This document shows positions 36,100 to 46,746 of a stretch of 64,000 nt of DNA, piece after piece (within the stretch, counting starts at the first letter, position 1; each line of letters begins with the position of its first letter). The stretch is from Undaria pinnatifida (lineage: Eukaryota; Sar; Phaeophyceae; Laminariales; Alariaceae). The position numbers and the translations under genes are program-made. The DNA lies in NCBI GenBank assembly GCA_012845835.1, contig JABAKD010000009.1:14540274-14604273 (forward strand). Reading direction: 5' to 3'. Below the pieces are notes generated by a model. The model did no database searches, was not told the DNA's origin, and worked only from the letters and a program-made list of their open reading frames with translations.

Positions 36100-37100
36100 A
36101 AAAATGAAAGGCATTTCAGTTGTGCAAGACTTGTTTGGTACAAGGTATGTTTCGAACAGATTTGGCATGATATGCACAGGGTTTATTTTTCGGTCTGTTT
36201 CGAAGAGAAGATGTCGGCATTGTGTGTGCAGGAGCTAGGGTTGTGTCGGTCTCTGTTTCGAAGAGACCGGCAGGGGTCATTACGTATCGGTTGTTTACAA
36301 ACCATTGCGGCATCATTAAAAAAACATTTCAAATGCGCCAGCTGTGAGTTCGATCAGTTTAAGGGTGGATACTCATCTTTTGCGAGCTGCGTGATATTCC
36401 GGCCCCGCTTTCCTGCAGATGTATTACTCTTTCAAGATGTACGATTCCCCTAGATGCTGCTAGAGCGAACAGGACAGTTTTATTGTTTATACAGGGTTCT
36501 TGTCGGGTCTGCTTCGAAGGAGAGATCGGCATCTGTTCAGCCTTTTTTTTTTCTTGTGGCTTGTCTCCGAACAGATAGGGGGCATTTTACAAAACGACTT
36601 CATCAAAAGACGTCAGCTATGAGCTTGACCGATTGGGTGGTCCATGCTCAACACTCAGCTTTTGCAAGCGACACTCGTCACATACTTCGAAGTAGGTGAT
36701 TATCTGGTATGTTTCGAAGCGATCGGCGCTTTTTTGGACAGGGTTACCTTTTCGGGGTGTCCACGCAAGGCCATCCGTCGGCCCGACAGGGGGTTACCCC
36801 CTGTCGGGGCGGAGGTAATCTCAACCTGACCCACCCTGACCCTTTAGCCCTAAAAAGTCATCGCACGGTAGGAGCTACACTTTTTTGGGGTCAAATGTTT
36901 CCGACCGTTTGAGCTCCTCAAGCGAAGGACTCCCGGTTTGGTCTGACACGTTCACGGGTATACTTGATTTTTTGTAAGACTAGCGCACATAAATGTTGGT
37001 TCAGTTTGCGTGAGCGAGTGTCTTTTGTCGCAGTCGTGTTTCGGTCGTGAGATCTTGAGTTATCCTCACGCCAGGAGCTCAGAAAATTCTTAGAAAATGC
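36100..37100. other. Repeat-like region with recurring gtttcgaa words and one strong hairpin
   Basis: The word (t)gtttcgaa recurs at about 36090, 36148, 36190, 36254 and 36706, spaced irregularly. A hairpin, cccgacagggggt-taccccctgtcggg, lies at 36781-36808 with a stem of 13 bp and almost no loop. Open frames here (36028-36453) cross the repeats and are not trusted. Confidence 0.5.
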
Positions 37101-37118
37101 TGCGCCCCCACCGTGGAA

Positions 37119-37336
37119 TGACCCCTAACCCAGTCCCTAACGGTAACCCCAACTCTAACCCTAGCTCGGTGTCGCTGATACACGTTTCGAATTTTCCTTC
37201 TCATGGCTTGAGCAGAAACTCTAACCCTAGCTCGGGGTCGCTGATAGACTTTCGAATCTCCTTTTTACGTGGCTTGAGCAGAAACTCTAACCCTAGCTCG
37301 GTGTCGCTGGTGAACTTTCGAATCTTCTTTTATCGT
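37119..37336. repeat. Minisatellite with telomere-like ctctaaccctag starts, units of about 64 bp
   Basis: Three units begin (a)ctctaaccctagctcgg and continue with gtcgctga, a ttcga word and tggcttgagcagaaa. The accctaac words before it (37129-37170) blend into the array. Confidence 0.75.
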
Positions 37337-37950
37337 GGCTTGAGCAAAGCTCGAGGCACTCTAACGGTGTGTCACGACAAACAACAAACTACGAGCATTG
37401 GCAGCAGAAGTGTTGGTGCATGTCCTATATTATTGATGTCCAGGCTCTTCCCCACCGCCGGAAACCTGTGTCGCTGATGCACTTTCGTGGCTTCTTTCTC
37501 GTGGCTTGAGCAAGGCTCGAGGCACTCTAACGGTGTGTCACGACAAAGAACAAACTGCGAGCATTGGCAGCAGAAGTGTTGGTGCATGTTCTATGTTATT
37601 GATGTCCAGGCTTTTCCCCACCGCCGTTCCGGTGTCGCTGATGCATTTTCGTGGCTTCTTTTTCGTGGCTTGAGCAAGGCTCGAGGCATTCTAACGGTGC
37701 GTCATGACAAATAACAACCCGCGAGTATGGGCAGTAGTAGTGTTGGTGCATGTCCTATGTTATTGATGTCCAGGCTTTTCCCCACCGCCGTTCTGGTGTC
37801 GCTGATGCACTTTCGTGGCTTCTTTCTTGTGGCTTGAGCAAGGCTCGAGGCATTCTAACGGTGTGTCACAACAAAGAACAAGCTACGAGCATTGGCAGCA
37901 GAAGTGTTGGTGCGTGTCCTATGTTATTGATGTCCAGGCTTTGCCCCTAA
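37337..37950. repeat. Minisatellite, four units of about 165 bp
   Basis: Unit starts ggcttgagca at 37337, 37503, 37667 and 37831. Each unit carries aggc(a)...tctaacggtg, gagcattggcagcagaag, ttattgatgtccaggct and a final gtgtcgctgatgca. It is continuous with the 64-bp array to its left, sharing ggcttgagca and tgtcgctga, so the longer unit probably grew from the shorter one. Confidence 0.85.
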
Positions 37951-38539
37951 TCGCTGTTTTTGAAAGGCACAAGAGTGGCGCAGCCAACCTTCGCCACCCT
38001 TCGACTCGCCCGAGAGTGACAAAACGATGGACGACAGAATATGCATAAGTCAGTGTGTCATTCGCTCTTGCTATATACATGCGCATCTGGTATTTTCCTT
38101 AGAAGTTCGAAATAAATGAATGTCTTGAAGTGTCAATAAAAAGTAGATCCAAATTAAATTCCACCACCCCTCTGACTAGACTGATTCTTACTACGATAGC
38201 CCCCCCCAAAAACCAGCGATATTCTTGAACGAATATTTCATGGCTGCTCGACACAAAGACGGGTGATATTTGAGAAACATCTCCGTACGAACATATTCTT
38301 GTGTGCAAAGAAAGGCCTATCGAACGATGACGTCGGGGTGGCAGGGGACGCCGTATTTCAGGAGGTACCGCCGGGGGCTGGTGTCAAAACCGGCGATTTC
38401 GTTAAAGAGATGTTGGGGGGGGCTACCGTAGAATGACTCACTACGTGCATATTTCGTCTGGACGGTCGAGCATGGATTTTTTTTTTTTTTCTTGTCTTGA
38501 ATTAGTAGGAATCAAACAAATTACACCACACACCCCATG

Positions 38540-40650
38540 TAGTTGTCGTCTCTTCTCGAACATGGAAATATTGTTTCGTCTCTCGAACAACAAAAGTTAA
38601 TTACCACCCTCTCGCCTGAGAGGTGGAGAGAAGGAGTAGTAGTAAACTTACTGAAGAAAGGAGACAGCAAGGCTGACCCGGGGAACTGCCGAGGGATAAC
38701 GCTATTAAGCTCCGTAGGGAAAACATTCTGTAAGATTGTGAACGACAGAATGGGAACAAGGTCGGAGAAGGACGAAAAAAAATAAGCTAAGGGCAAGCAA
38801 GGTTTAGGCCAAACCGTAGCTGCGTAGACCATGTGTACACAGTAGGTAAGAAAATTCAAGGTTGGAAAGACGCCGGGCCAACGACGTACTGTTTCTTCCT
38901 AGACGTAAGGAAGGCCTATTGACACAGTATGGAGAAATGGGTTGTGGAAAAATATGTGGGAAATTGGGATCAGAGGAAAGATGTGGAGAATGATGAAAAA
39001 TATGACGGAATGTGCGAGAGGTGCTGTCATGCTGGACGGGGAATTATCCAAGTGTGTTTTGATATTTTTCAGGGACTTGCACAGGGATGTACAATATCAC
39101 CCAATATATTCAAGGCATTTATTAATGACATGATAGTAGCAGTCGAAGCAGCAAAGCAAGGAGTCGCGATGGGGGAAGATACGATGTCGGGGTTGACGTT
39201 TGCGGATGATTTCGTGGGGATATCAGAAACACCCGAAGGATTTGCAGAAACAGATGGAGATATCACTAGGGTACACTAGGAAATGGAGAGTGACAACGAA
39301 CGTGAAAAAGTGCGCAGTAGTTGTATGTAACGAAGATAAGGTGAATCCGGCAATTTTCAAATGGAAGTGGGGAGAAGATGACCTACCGATCGTAGACCAG
39401 TATACGTACCATGGCGAAGAGATCTCGGAGGACTTCTCTTGGGATGCACACATAGCGAAAGTAATAGGAAAGGGTAAATCACAACTAGGGAAGATGGATG
39501 CGATCATAGCAGACTCGCACCTTGACACTAGGATTAAAATATGCATTCTGATGAATGTGATTGTACCAAGGCGAGAGTATGCAGGAGAAGTATGGGAAGG
39601 GAACACGAAATTCGTAAAAGAACTAACTGGGAACAGTGCAGATGACAGCAGCAGCGAAAATGATACTAGGATGCTCAAGTACGACGAATAGTACAGTGTT
39701 AAGAGCAGAACTAGGAATGTACTCACTTAAAACAGAGATATGAGAACGTTGAAATGACAATAAAAAGTGAAGAATGTGCCAGAAAAGAGATTGCCAGCCA
39801 TAGGAATGTACCCACTTAAAACAGAGATATGAGAACGTTGAAATGACAACAAAAAGTGAAAAATGTGCCAGAAAAGAGATTGCCAGCCATAGCTGATAGG
39901 GCTGTATGGGAGAAAATAACAAAAGGGCGTGCTGGAATAGGATGGGATAACGTCGTCGAGAAAATATGGAAGGATTTTGGGGGAGACCAAGAAGAGGTAC
40001 TGTGTCTATAGAGATGTTTGGCGGATACATGACAAATGTAACAGAAAAAATAAAGGAAAGGGAAAAACTAGCGCTAAGAAATAGGGCGAAAGAGGAGAAG
40101 CACTTAAGAGATATACGGCGGGTTGAGGGAAGATTTTGGAATGAAAACGGATCTGCACGGCCCAATGGACTGCGCGAAAAAGCTGAAACTGCGATTTCGT
40201 ATAGGAGACCTGGACCTACCAGAAAGAAGAAAGAGATATGCCAGTAGTCGGGAGGAGGAGGATGTGGTTAAACATATGTTCCCGTGTGGCATAACAATAG
40301 AGAGTAGGACTCACGTAGTAGGAGAAAGTGAAATATACAAGGAGGAACGGGATGTGTTAGAGGAGAAGATGCGGAAATTAGACGAATGTGACACGGAAGA
40401 GTTTGGTAGACTTGAGAGTAGCGAGAAAACGATTGCTATCCTAGGAGATAGATGGTGGCCGCAGACGGCGAAACAGGACGGAGATAGGATAAGCAAACGG
40501 TTTCTATGTGGTATATGGAAAAAGCGTAATGAGCGCCCAAATGTTGGAAGTGTCTCTATTAGAAGTAGGAACGAAAGGGATGCGTGGTCAATGGTCAAAC
40601 GACTAAGGCACGCAACAAATGAGTACGCCCCCACACACACCACCTATTAA
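38540..40650 (+). pseudogene. Non-LTR retrotransposon (LINE) reverse transcriptase, frame-shifted
   Basis: Protein fragments in changing frames match a LINE reverse transcriptase in order: WREGVVVNLLKKGDS, NCRGITLLSSVGKTFCKI, FRPNRSCVDHVYT, FLDVRKAY, then QGLAQGCTISPN, INDMIVAVEAA and the catalytic FADDFVGIS, then TRKWRVTTNVKKCAVVVCN and QYTYHGEEIS. The C-terminal part includes PCGITIESRTHVVGE, GDRWWPQTAKQ and FLCGIWKKRNERPNVG. Breaks are visible at about 38783 (stop), 38917 (an extra base turns the second catalytic region out of frame), 39070 and 39245, and at an 89-bp tandem duplication at 39713-39890. The 5' end and any ORF1 are missing. This copy cannot make an intact enzyme. Confidence 0.88.
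39713..39890 (+). repeat. 89-bp tandem duplication inside the LINE relic
   Basis: The segment aggaatgta(c)...cacttaaaacagagata through agagattgccagccat occurs twice (39713 and 39802). A period of 89 shifts the frame, adding to the damage. Confidence 0.8.
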
Positions 40651-40654
40651 AGTG

Positions 40655-41095
40655 GGGCGAAGTCGAAGGCACTTGAGGAGGTCGAGGGGAGGCCGCATGT
40701 CTGTGTCCCGATACAGTACCGTGTACTGTACGGGACACAGACATACAACCTCCTCCCCCATCTCCTTCAGCCCCTTCGACCTGGCCCCGGTTGGATAGGG
40801 GGTGGTGGTAAATCGTTTTTGGTGGTAGAGGGAGACGATATGACTTGACGGAAGATATTTATTACCCCCCGGCTTAAACTGGGACGACGCCAAAGGACCT
40901 AAAGGAGGTCGAGGAGGAGGCCGTATGCCTGTGTCCCGGTACAGTACTGTGTACTGTACGGGACACAGCCATATAACCTCGTCCCCCGTCTCCTTCAGCC
41001 CCTTCGACCTGGCTCCGGCTTTAACAAGAAGGGGGTGGTAAATCGTTTTCGGTGGTAGAGGGAGACGGTACGACTTGGTCCCCGCTTAATAAAGG
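40655..41095 (+). repeat. LINE 3' tail: two tandem units each with a palindrome
   Basis: Directly after the LINE reading frame come two units (about 40660-40860 and 40870-41090). Each has a purine-rich arm (gaggaggtcgagg), the palindrome tgtgtcccg(a/g)tacagtac...tgtacgggacacag, the complementary arm (cctc(c/g)tcccccatctcctt), then ccttcgacctggc and ggtaaatcgtttt. The arms fold into a long hairpin. I take this as the 3' UTR of the element, tandemly duplicated. Confidence 0.65.
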
Positions 41096-41494
41096 GGAAG
41101 GGTGAAATTGTGAGTAGATCATGCTAGCTCAAGAAAGACGCTGGTTCGTGTCCATGCTGGAGAGATTGGATGAGGAACCAAGGCTAAAGTACTGTTGTGT
41201 CATACGAGTACCCCCTTTTGTTCGCTGCTAGACTTGAGTCCCTCGCACGAGTGACTTTCCTGCGGTGAGCGGGGATGTTAACACCCTCTTTTTCACCGCT
41301 AGGCTTGAGTCACTCGCCCGAGTGACTCTGTGCCTCGCTGCAAGAAAGTCTCCCGGCGAGATACACTTTCGAACAACCATTCCATGGCGGTGTCATTTCG
41401 CAAGACTAAAAGGCGCGAAAAGCTCTAAGACCGAAAAGCAGCAGCAGCAGCAGCGGGGGAGAGGGGGGGCGGGGTCACGCGCGCAACCGAGCTC

Positions 41495-41790
41495 GACTCA
41501 CTGTAAAAAACGAGGCCCCACAACCGGAGCCTTGGTGACAGGCACAAATACGTGTTAGGCGGTTTTGTTTGGCGCAGCCTAGCTAACCGTTCCATTGTGG
41601 ACCAGGAGTGACCCCACAACCGGAGCCTTGGTAACAGGCACAAATACGCGTTAGGCGGTTTTGTTTGACGCAGCCTAGCTAACCGTTCAATTGTGGACCA
41701 AGAGTGACCCCATAACCAGAGCCTTGGTGACAGGCACAAATACGCGTTAGGCGGTTTTGTTTGGTGCAGCCTAGCTAACCGTTCAATTGT
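41495..41790. repeat. 96-bp tandem repeat, three units
   Basis: Each unit contains accacaaccggagccttgg or a close variant, acaggcacaaatacg, gttaggcggttttgtt, gcctagctaaccgtt and attgtgga. Starts are near 41522, 41618 and 41714. Confidence 0.85.
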
Positions 41791-41826
41791 GGATTAATAC
41801 CGCAAAACTAATACAGCACGAAGAAG

Positions 41827-41900
41827 CAGGGGGGGTCACTTGCACGTGTTAACCGGGGCCACTGCGAAAAAAAGGCCCCAAAAGTGACCCCCCCCCCTCC
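41827..41900. repeat. Hairpin with GC-rich stem
   Basis: Left arm gggggggtcactt (41829) and ggggcc; right arm ggcccc and aagtgacccccccc (ending about 41898). The loop includes an A-run. It could be a small inverted-repeat element. Confidence 0.6.
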
Positions 41901-42189
41901 ACCGCAGACTTCCTCCACGGAGGCGGTGATGCGGAGGGGATGTGAATGATAGGGGTATCTTAGCGCTTTTTGGCGAAGACCCATTTCTGATTGACTGGGC
42001 TGCTACAGCGAGGAAACCACATGATAATACAGCATACCTTTTTTTTTGTCGTTTTGCACTGTTTGCCAGTTCTGCATGCCTAGGGCCATGGGGATGTGAA
42101 CCGCGTTTTGCGCTTTCGTTCGTTTGTATTGCTGTATAGAGACACGCCATATTCACCTCTGAGCCATGCAAATCAGCGCTTGCTCGCCG

Positions 42190-42660
42190 TCTGCGTGCGT
42201 AGCTCAGCTCAGTAGTAGCTATGGTGTACTTTCAACAGTTTATCGAGAAAGTCAGTTTCGGCTAGGGTGGTGGGTTCTTCAGGTGAGCCACTCTGAGCTA
42301 TGCAATCGGCGCCTGGCTGGCTGCGTAGCTCACTGGCTACGGTGTATTTCTAACAGCTTATCAACGTAGTCAGTTTTGGCTTGGGTGTTGGGTTCTTCAA
42401 GTGAGCCACTCTAAGCTATGTAATCAGCAATCAGCTCTTCTTGCTGACCCCATAGCCCAGCAGTGGCTATGGTGTATTTCTAGTAGCTTACCAAGAAAAA
42501 GTCAGCTTTGGCTGGGGTGATGGGTTCCTCAAGTGAAGCCACTCTATGCTATGCATTCAGCAATCAGCTCTTCCTGCTGACTGCATACCTCAGCAGTGGC
42601 CATGGTGTATTAAGAAAAAGTCAGTTTTGGCTGGGGTGTTGGGTTCTTGACGTGAGGAAG
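42190..42660. repeat. Tandem repeat of about 118-132 bp, four units
   Basis: Shared words: gtggctatggtgta, agtcagttttggct, gggttcttc, gtgagccactct and agctatg(c/t)aatcag. The gtgagcc mark is at 42283, 42401 and (as gtgaagcc) 42533. The last unit is degenerate. Confidence 0.75.
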
Positions 42661-42779
42661 GAGTCTCGGAAAAGGGATTGGGAGTGGTGCACCTCGATCG
42701 TAACGTGCTTCATTGGATACTAATAATGACGATTTACTAAATCCCACCAACCCTCTCCTTTGTTGCTAAACTAGAGCGA

Positions 42780-44290
42780 GATCAGAAGAGTTGAAGGAGG
42801 TGGAGATGGAGGAGGAGAAGGAGGAGGAGAAGGAGGAGGAGGAGGGTTGCACGGCTGTTGTCCCGATACAATACCGTATGCTGCACGGGACGGGGCTCAT
42901 GGAAATTGAAGAATGCCGTAAATTACTATGCATCGGTAAGGGGTAAAAGGAGATGGAGGAGGGGGGGGAGGTGGAGGGTTGCATGGCTGTTGTCCCGATA
43001 CAATACCGTATGCTGTACGGGACGGGGCTCATGAAAATTGAAGAATGTCATAAATTGCTATGCATCGGTTATCCCGATACAATACCGTGTAGTGTGCGGG
43101 ACACATGGAGGTTTAAAGAACGCCTTGAATTATTGTGAATTGATTATCCCGATACAATGCCGCATCGTGTACGGGACACATGCAAATTGAAGAATGCCGT
43201 GAATTACTATGAAATGGTCTGTCCGTATACAATACCGTACAGCAGTGTACGGGACACATGGAAATTAAGCTACTGCTGTGTGGACTTAGTATGGAGGAGC
43301 TATCCCCTTACAATACCTTACAGCAGTGTACGGAACGAAGGGGGATGAATTAATGACGTTTGATTTAGCATGAATGAGTTCTCCCGATACAATACAATGC
43401 CGTATGCCGCACGGGACACATCAAAATTAACTAATGTCTTGATGTATTGATAGTTCGAATTGAGTAGGTTTCACCACCCCCGCCCTTGCCAGTGTTACAC
43501 TGGGGAAAAATCGAACAGCCTGAAGGAGGTCGAGGAGGAGGTCGAATGTCTGTGTCCCGATACAGATCCGTACGCTGTACGGGGCACAGCCATGCAACCT
43601 CCTCCCCCATCTCCTTCAGCCCCTTCGGTTTCGCCCCGGTTTAATAGACGGGGGGGGGGGGTGGGGGGCGTACTCGTTTGTTGTATGCCTTAGTCATTTG
43701 ACCGTTGACCACCCATCCCTTTCGAGACGGAGCACTGGTCCTACTCCTCATAGAGACACCTCCAACATTTGGGCGCTCGTTACGCTTTCTCCATATATTA
43801 CATAGAAACTGTTTGCTTATCCTATCCCCTTCCTGTTTCGCCGGTTTAGTAGAGGGGGGTGGTGACCAATTTTCCATGTTTTAAGGCTGACGGCATGACT
43901 TCGCCCCAACTTGATAAAGAGGAGCGGTGAAAATTCAAGACATGAATGAAGCTCCATGGTCGAGGGAGACGAGTTGGGAGACGATATGTAGGTGATGTCG
44001 GGAAGCTGACTGCGATTGGGTGGGGAGGTTGTATGGCCGCGCCCCGATATCATACCGTATGCTGTACGGGGCACATGAGAAATCATTGTTGTTTTGGATT
44101 GATGCGGATCAAGTATCCCGACACACACACCACTGTACGAGACACCTGAAGAATTGTGAATCTGTCTCAAATTAGTAAGAATGAATTAAATATCACGAAC
44201 CTCTCCTTATTGAACTGAGACCGAATCGAAGGAACCGAAGGAGACGGGGGGGGGGGGGGGGGGGCTGTACGGCTTTGTCCCGTACAGTAT
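42780..44290. repeat. Array of dispersed palindromes tgtcccgataca...tgtacgggaca
   Basis: Ten copies of one palindrome lie at about 42858, 42991, 43071, 43146, 43220, 43301, 43381, 43551, 44041 and 44114, each about 31-40 bp: (g)tcccgataca, a variable centre based on ataccgtatgc, then tgtacgggac. Copies 43071-43381 are spaced 74-81 bp apart and are separated by gaattgaagaatg-like linkers. Two more copies sit in the LINE tail at 40699 and 40928. Purine-rich flanks (gaggaggagaagg) resemble those of the LINE tail, so the array probably derives from amplified 3' tails. Confidence 0.75.
43660..43850 (-). mobile_element. 5'-truncated LINE 3'-end copy
   Basis: The minus strand reads QEGDRISKQFLCNIWRKRN, ERPNVGGVSMRSR and GWVVNGQMTKA, the last 70 or so codons of the LINE enzyme, followed by a C-rich tract. 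It has lost all 5' sequence, the normal result of incomplete target-primed reverse transcription. Confidence 0.75.
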
Positions 44291-44324
44291 AGGGAACCAG
44301 GTATTGTTAATCTCAGATAGTGCT

Positions 44325-44645
44325 TTTTGGCTGAGTCCCTTGGTTGTACCCTACCACTGTCCCTCTATAGTGCTGATATTTAGGAAAATACTGGACTTGT
44401 ACGCAGTAGGGGCCCCTTTCTAGTGCCGGTATGCGCCAGACTGAAATACCGCCACCACAAGTAGCGGCAACCGACACTACCCCGCATACTCTGCCATCAC
44501 TGGTTGATGCCATGCGTGCCAAATGATTTCACAAGCACTATAGCGGGAAACCGGCACTACTCAACAGGAACTACAGCGGGCAAAACGGCACTATAGTGGG
44601 AAACTGGTACTGCTCAACCGGCACTATAGAGGGACCTCCTACTAT
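44325..44645. mobile_element. Non-autonomous element with ends ctctatagtg/cactatagag
   Basis: The left end has gtccctctatagtgc (44359) and the right end gcactatagagggac (44620), an inverse pair. Internal subterminal words (ggcactatag(c/t)gggaaa(c)) repeat four times near the right end. No transposase frame. The layout resembles the element at 35071, with TIRs and amplified subterminal units, but the sequences differ. Confidence 0.6.
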
Positions 44646-44649
44646 ACCT

Positions 44650-46740
44650 GAATCGCACTGGGAATGTCGGCGGTTACGCGCACATCCATGGCCGGAACCG
44701 CTTCGCTGAACAAGTCGCCGAGCACTTTCTGAACGGGCGCAGGGTAAAAACATAGGAGTATCCAAGTAGCATAAATGAACCGCGAGGGCACAGGGGGGGG
44801 GGGGGGGGGTACTCAGTTTGTGCATGGCCGCAGCCGTATGACCATAGACCCTCGCATCCCTACTATGCCGGGATGAAGCACGTTGGGTTTTCACCAACCA
44901 GGCAGGGGGGGGGGGGGGGGGGGGGCAGATGTATGGGGGAGGGGAGATGCAGAGGGGGGGGGGGGGGGATGCAAGGAGAGGGGGGGGGGGTGGGGGAGGG
45001 GCGATGCGCGTTGAAAGTTTTGAATGCATCGTGTGACGTGTGAGCTACAAATAGTTATGCTCGGGTGATATATACTAGCTACAAAATTACTACATTGTTT
45101 GTCAGCCCGACAATTTTGCAGGCAGCATGAGCTTCAACGTTGGTCACTCATAAACATTTCCTTTGAAGTAGAGTGTAGCAGAAAACCAAGGGAAACCCAC
45201 AAAAACGAGCCATAAAAAATGGCAAGGTTTTTCCCTGGGTCATGACCCGGCCCGCGGTTCTGGTCAGGAGGCACTTAAAAAACCCACGGGTCGGGTCGGG
45301 TCGGGTCGGGTCTGGAGGTTTTCCAAATATCACGGAGTTGGGCCGGGTCGTCCTGACCCTATCCGACCCTTTGAGAAAAGAGAACATCCGACCGGTAAAA
45401 AGCCCTGCTTCAAAGAGGTGTGCTCGGGTGATTCAGGTTGTGATTCGTGTGTGACTACAGCAGCAGTAGTGCGTATAGCGACAGGCTGGATGGTCAGGTT
45501 TGGAAAGAGAAACCTGTTGCTGGGCGACTTCATTCAGTCACGACTTGACTTGCGCGGGCTAGTGAATAATGATGTGCAACCAAACAAGGGGTGCGCTGCG
45601 GTTGGGAGTTTCCACCCCTTGCTACGAAGGGTTGCGTGGGGTTGATATATTTTTGCGTTGTTGACCTTTCGTGTTTTTCGGTGTCGTCAGCGTAATGCGC
45701 GCTTTTGTCGCCGCCGTGGTAGTGTGTTTTGCCCGTTTTCGCCGCACTCACAAAATTGATTTCAGATCGTGCTTAAGCAAGGAAAAACACGTCAACAGAC
45801 GGCCAGTCAAGAGAAGACGTCTAGCGGTCAGTCAAGGGTGTCAAACCGATCGTTCCACACTAAAACCTAGTAGTTTGGCGTCAAAGATACAATATCGGAA
45901 AATTACCGTCGGTCAAGGGGTCAAAGTGCCGTCTCCTGACATCTTGGTTTCTGAGCGAGGTAGAGGGCAAATCACGCGAGTGTCCTCCGCTTGGTGGGGA
46001 AAACGGAACTATAGTGATATTTATATATACTTCGTATACAACAATACCAGGTATGTATGATTCTATAACGCCGTGGCCTTGGGTCAACAGGAAGCAACAG
46101 CAGTGGTGTAGACGGAGGTGGGCCGTTCCCACACGAACTTCTCGGGTGCAAGTGCGTGTTTATGCCCGATGCGTTGCTCGCTATACATCGATAACATCGC
46201 GCTCACTGCAACCTGCGTGCCGTGTTGGTACATCGATTTTGGACTATCTCCGCGCTGATGCGCCGTTGTACCCCCCCCTCCACCCGCCCCCCTGCTCCGT
46301 CTCGGAAGGGATCCTTGATGAGCGTAACAAATGAGTGCGCCCCCACATCGCCCCCTCTGGTTCCCCCCTTGCGAAACAATTGAAAACCTGGGGAGTCCGT
46401 TTCATGCGTGGCGTCTTGCTGCCATCGCCAGATACTGCACCAAAATAATACCGGCAGTAGCGCATAGAGCACCTGGATTACGCCCCCGCCCCCCGTACGT
46501 CACGATGCATGTGTTATCAATATCTTTCTTGAACTAGTGCGAATCATTACAATTTCAACATTCCCCCTGCTACGTGTAACATTTGTTGTCTCGGTATACC
46601 ATATCAAAACCCTTGGTGATCGCCCTGTTGCTTCAGTTTTCGTCTTGACCCATCTGCCGGAGGTCGCACCAATTGAAAAAAAAAAGTCGCTCTGTGGAGG
46701 AGGAACAATACACGCGCGTTTCATCGAACCAATCCCCTTC
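44650..46740. other. Region of G-runs and short repeats without a supported gene
   Basis: Poly-G runs at about 44793-44809, 44906-44924 and 44955-45000. A (gggtc)n tract with flanks lies at 45230-45400. A plus-strand frame of 129 codons at 45671-46060 is basic and unrecognised. The word aacaaatgagtgcgccccc at 46327 matches the junction between LINE frame and tail, so another LINE relic may be present. Confidence 0.45.
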
Positions 46741-46746
46741 CCATTT

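Noticed and set aside
42858-43420. Regularly spaced palindromes resembling a CRISPR array
   Set aside because: The units vary in their centres, the linkers are similar to each other rather than unique spacers, there is no cas gene, and the genome is eukaryotic.
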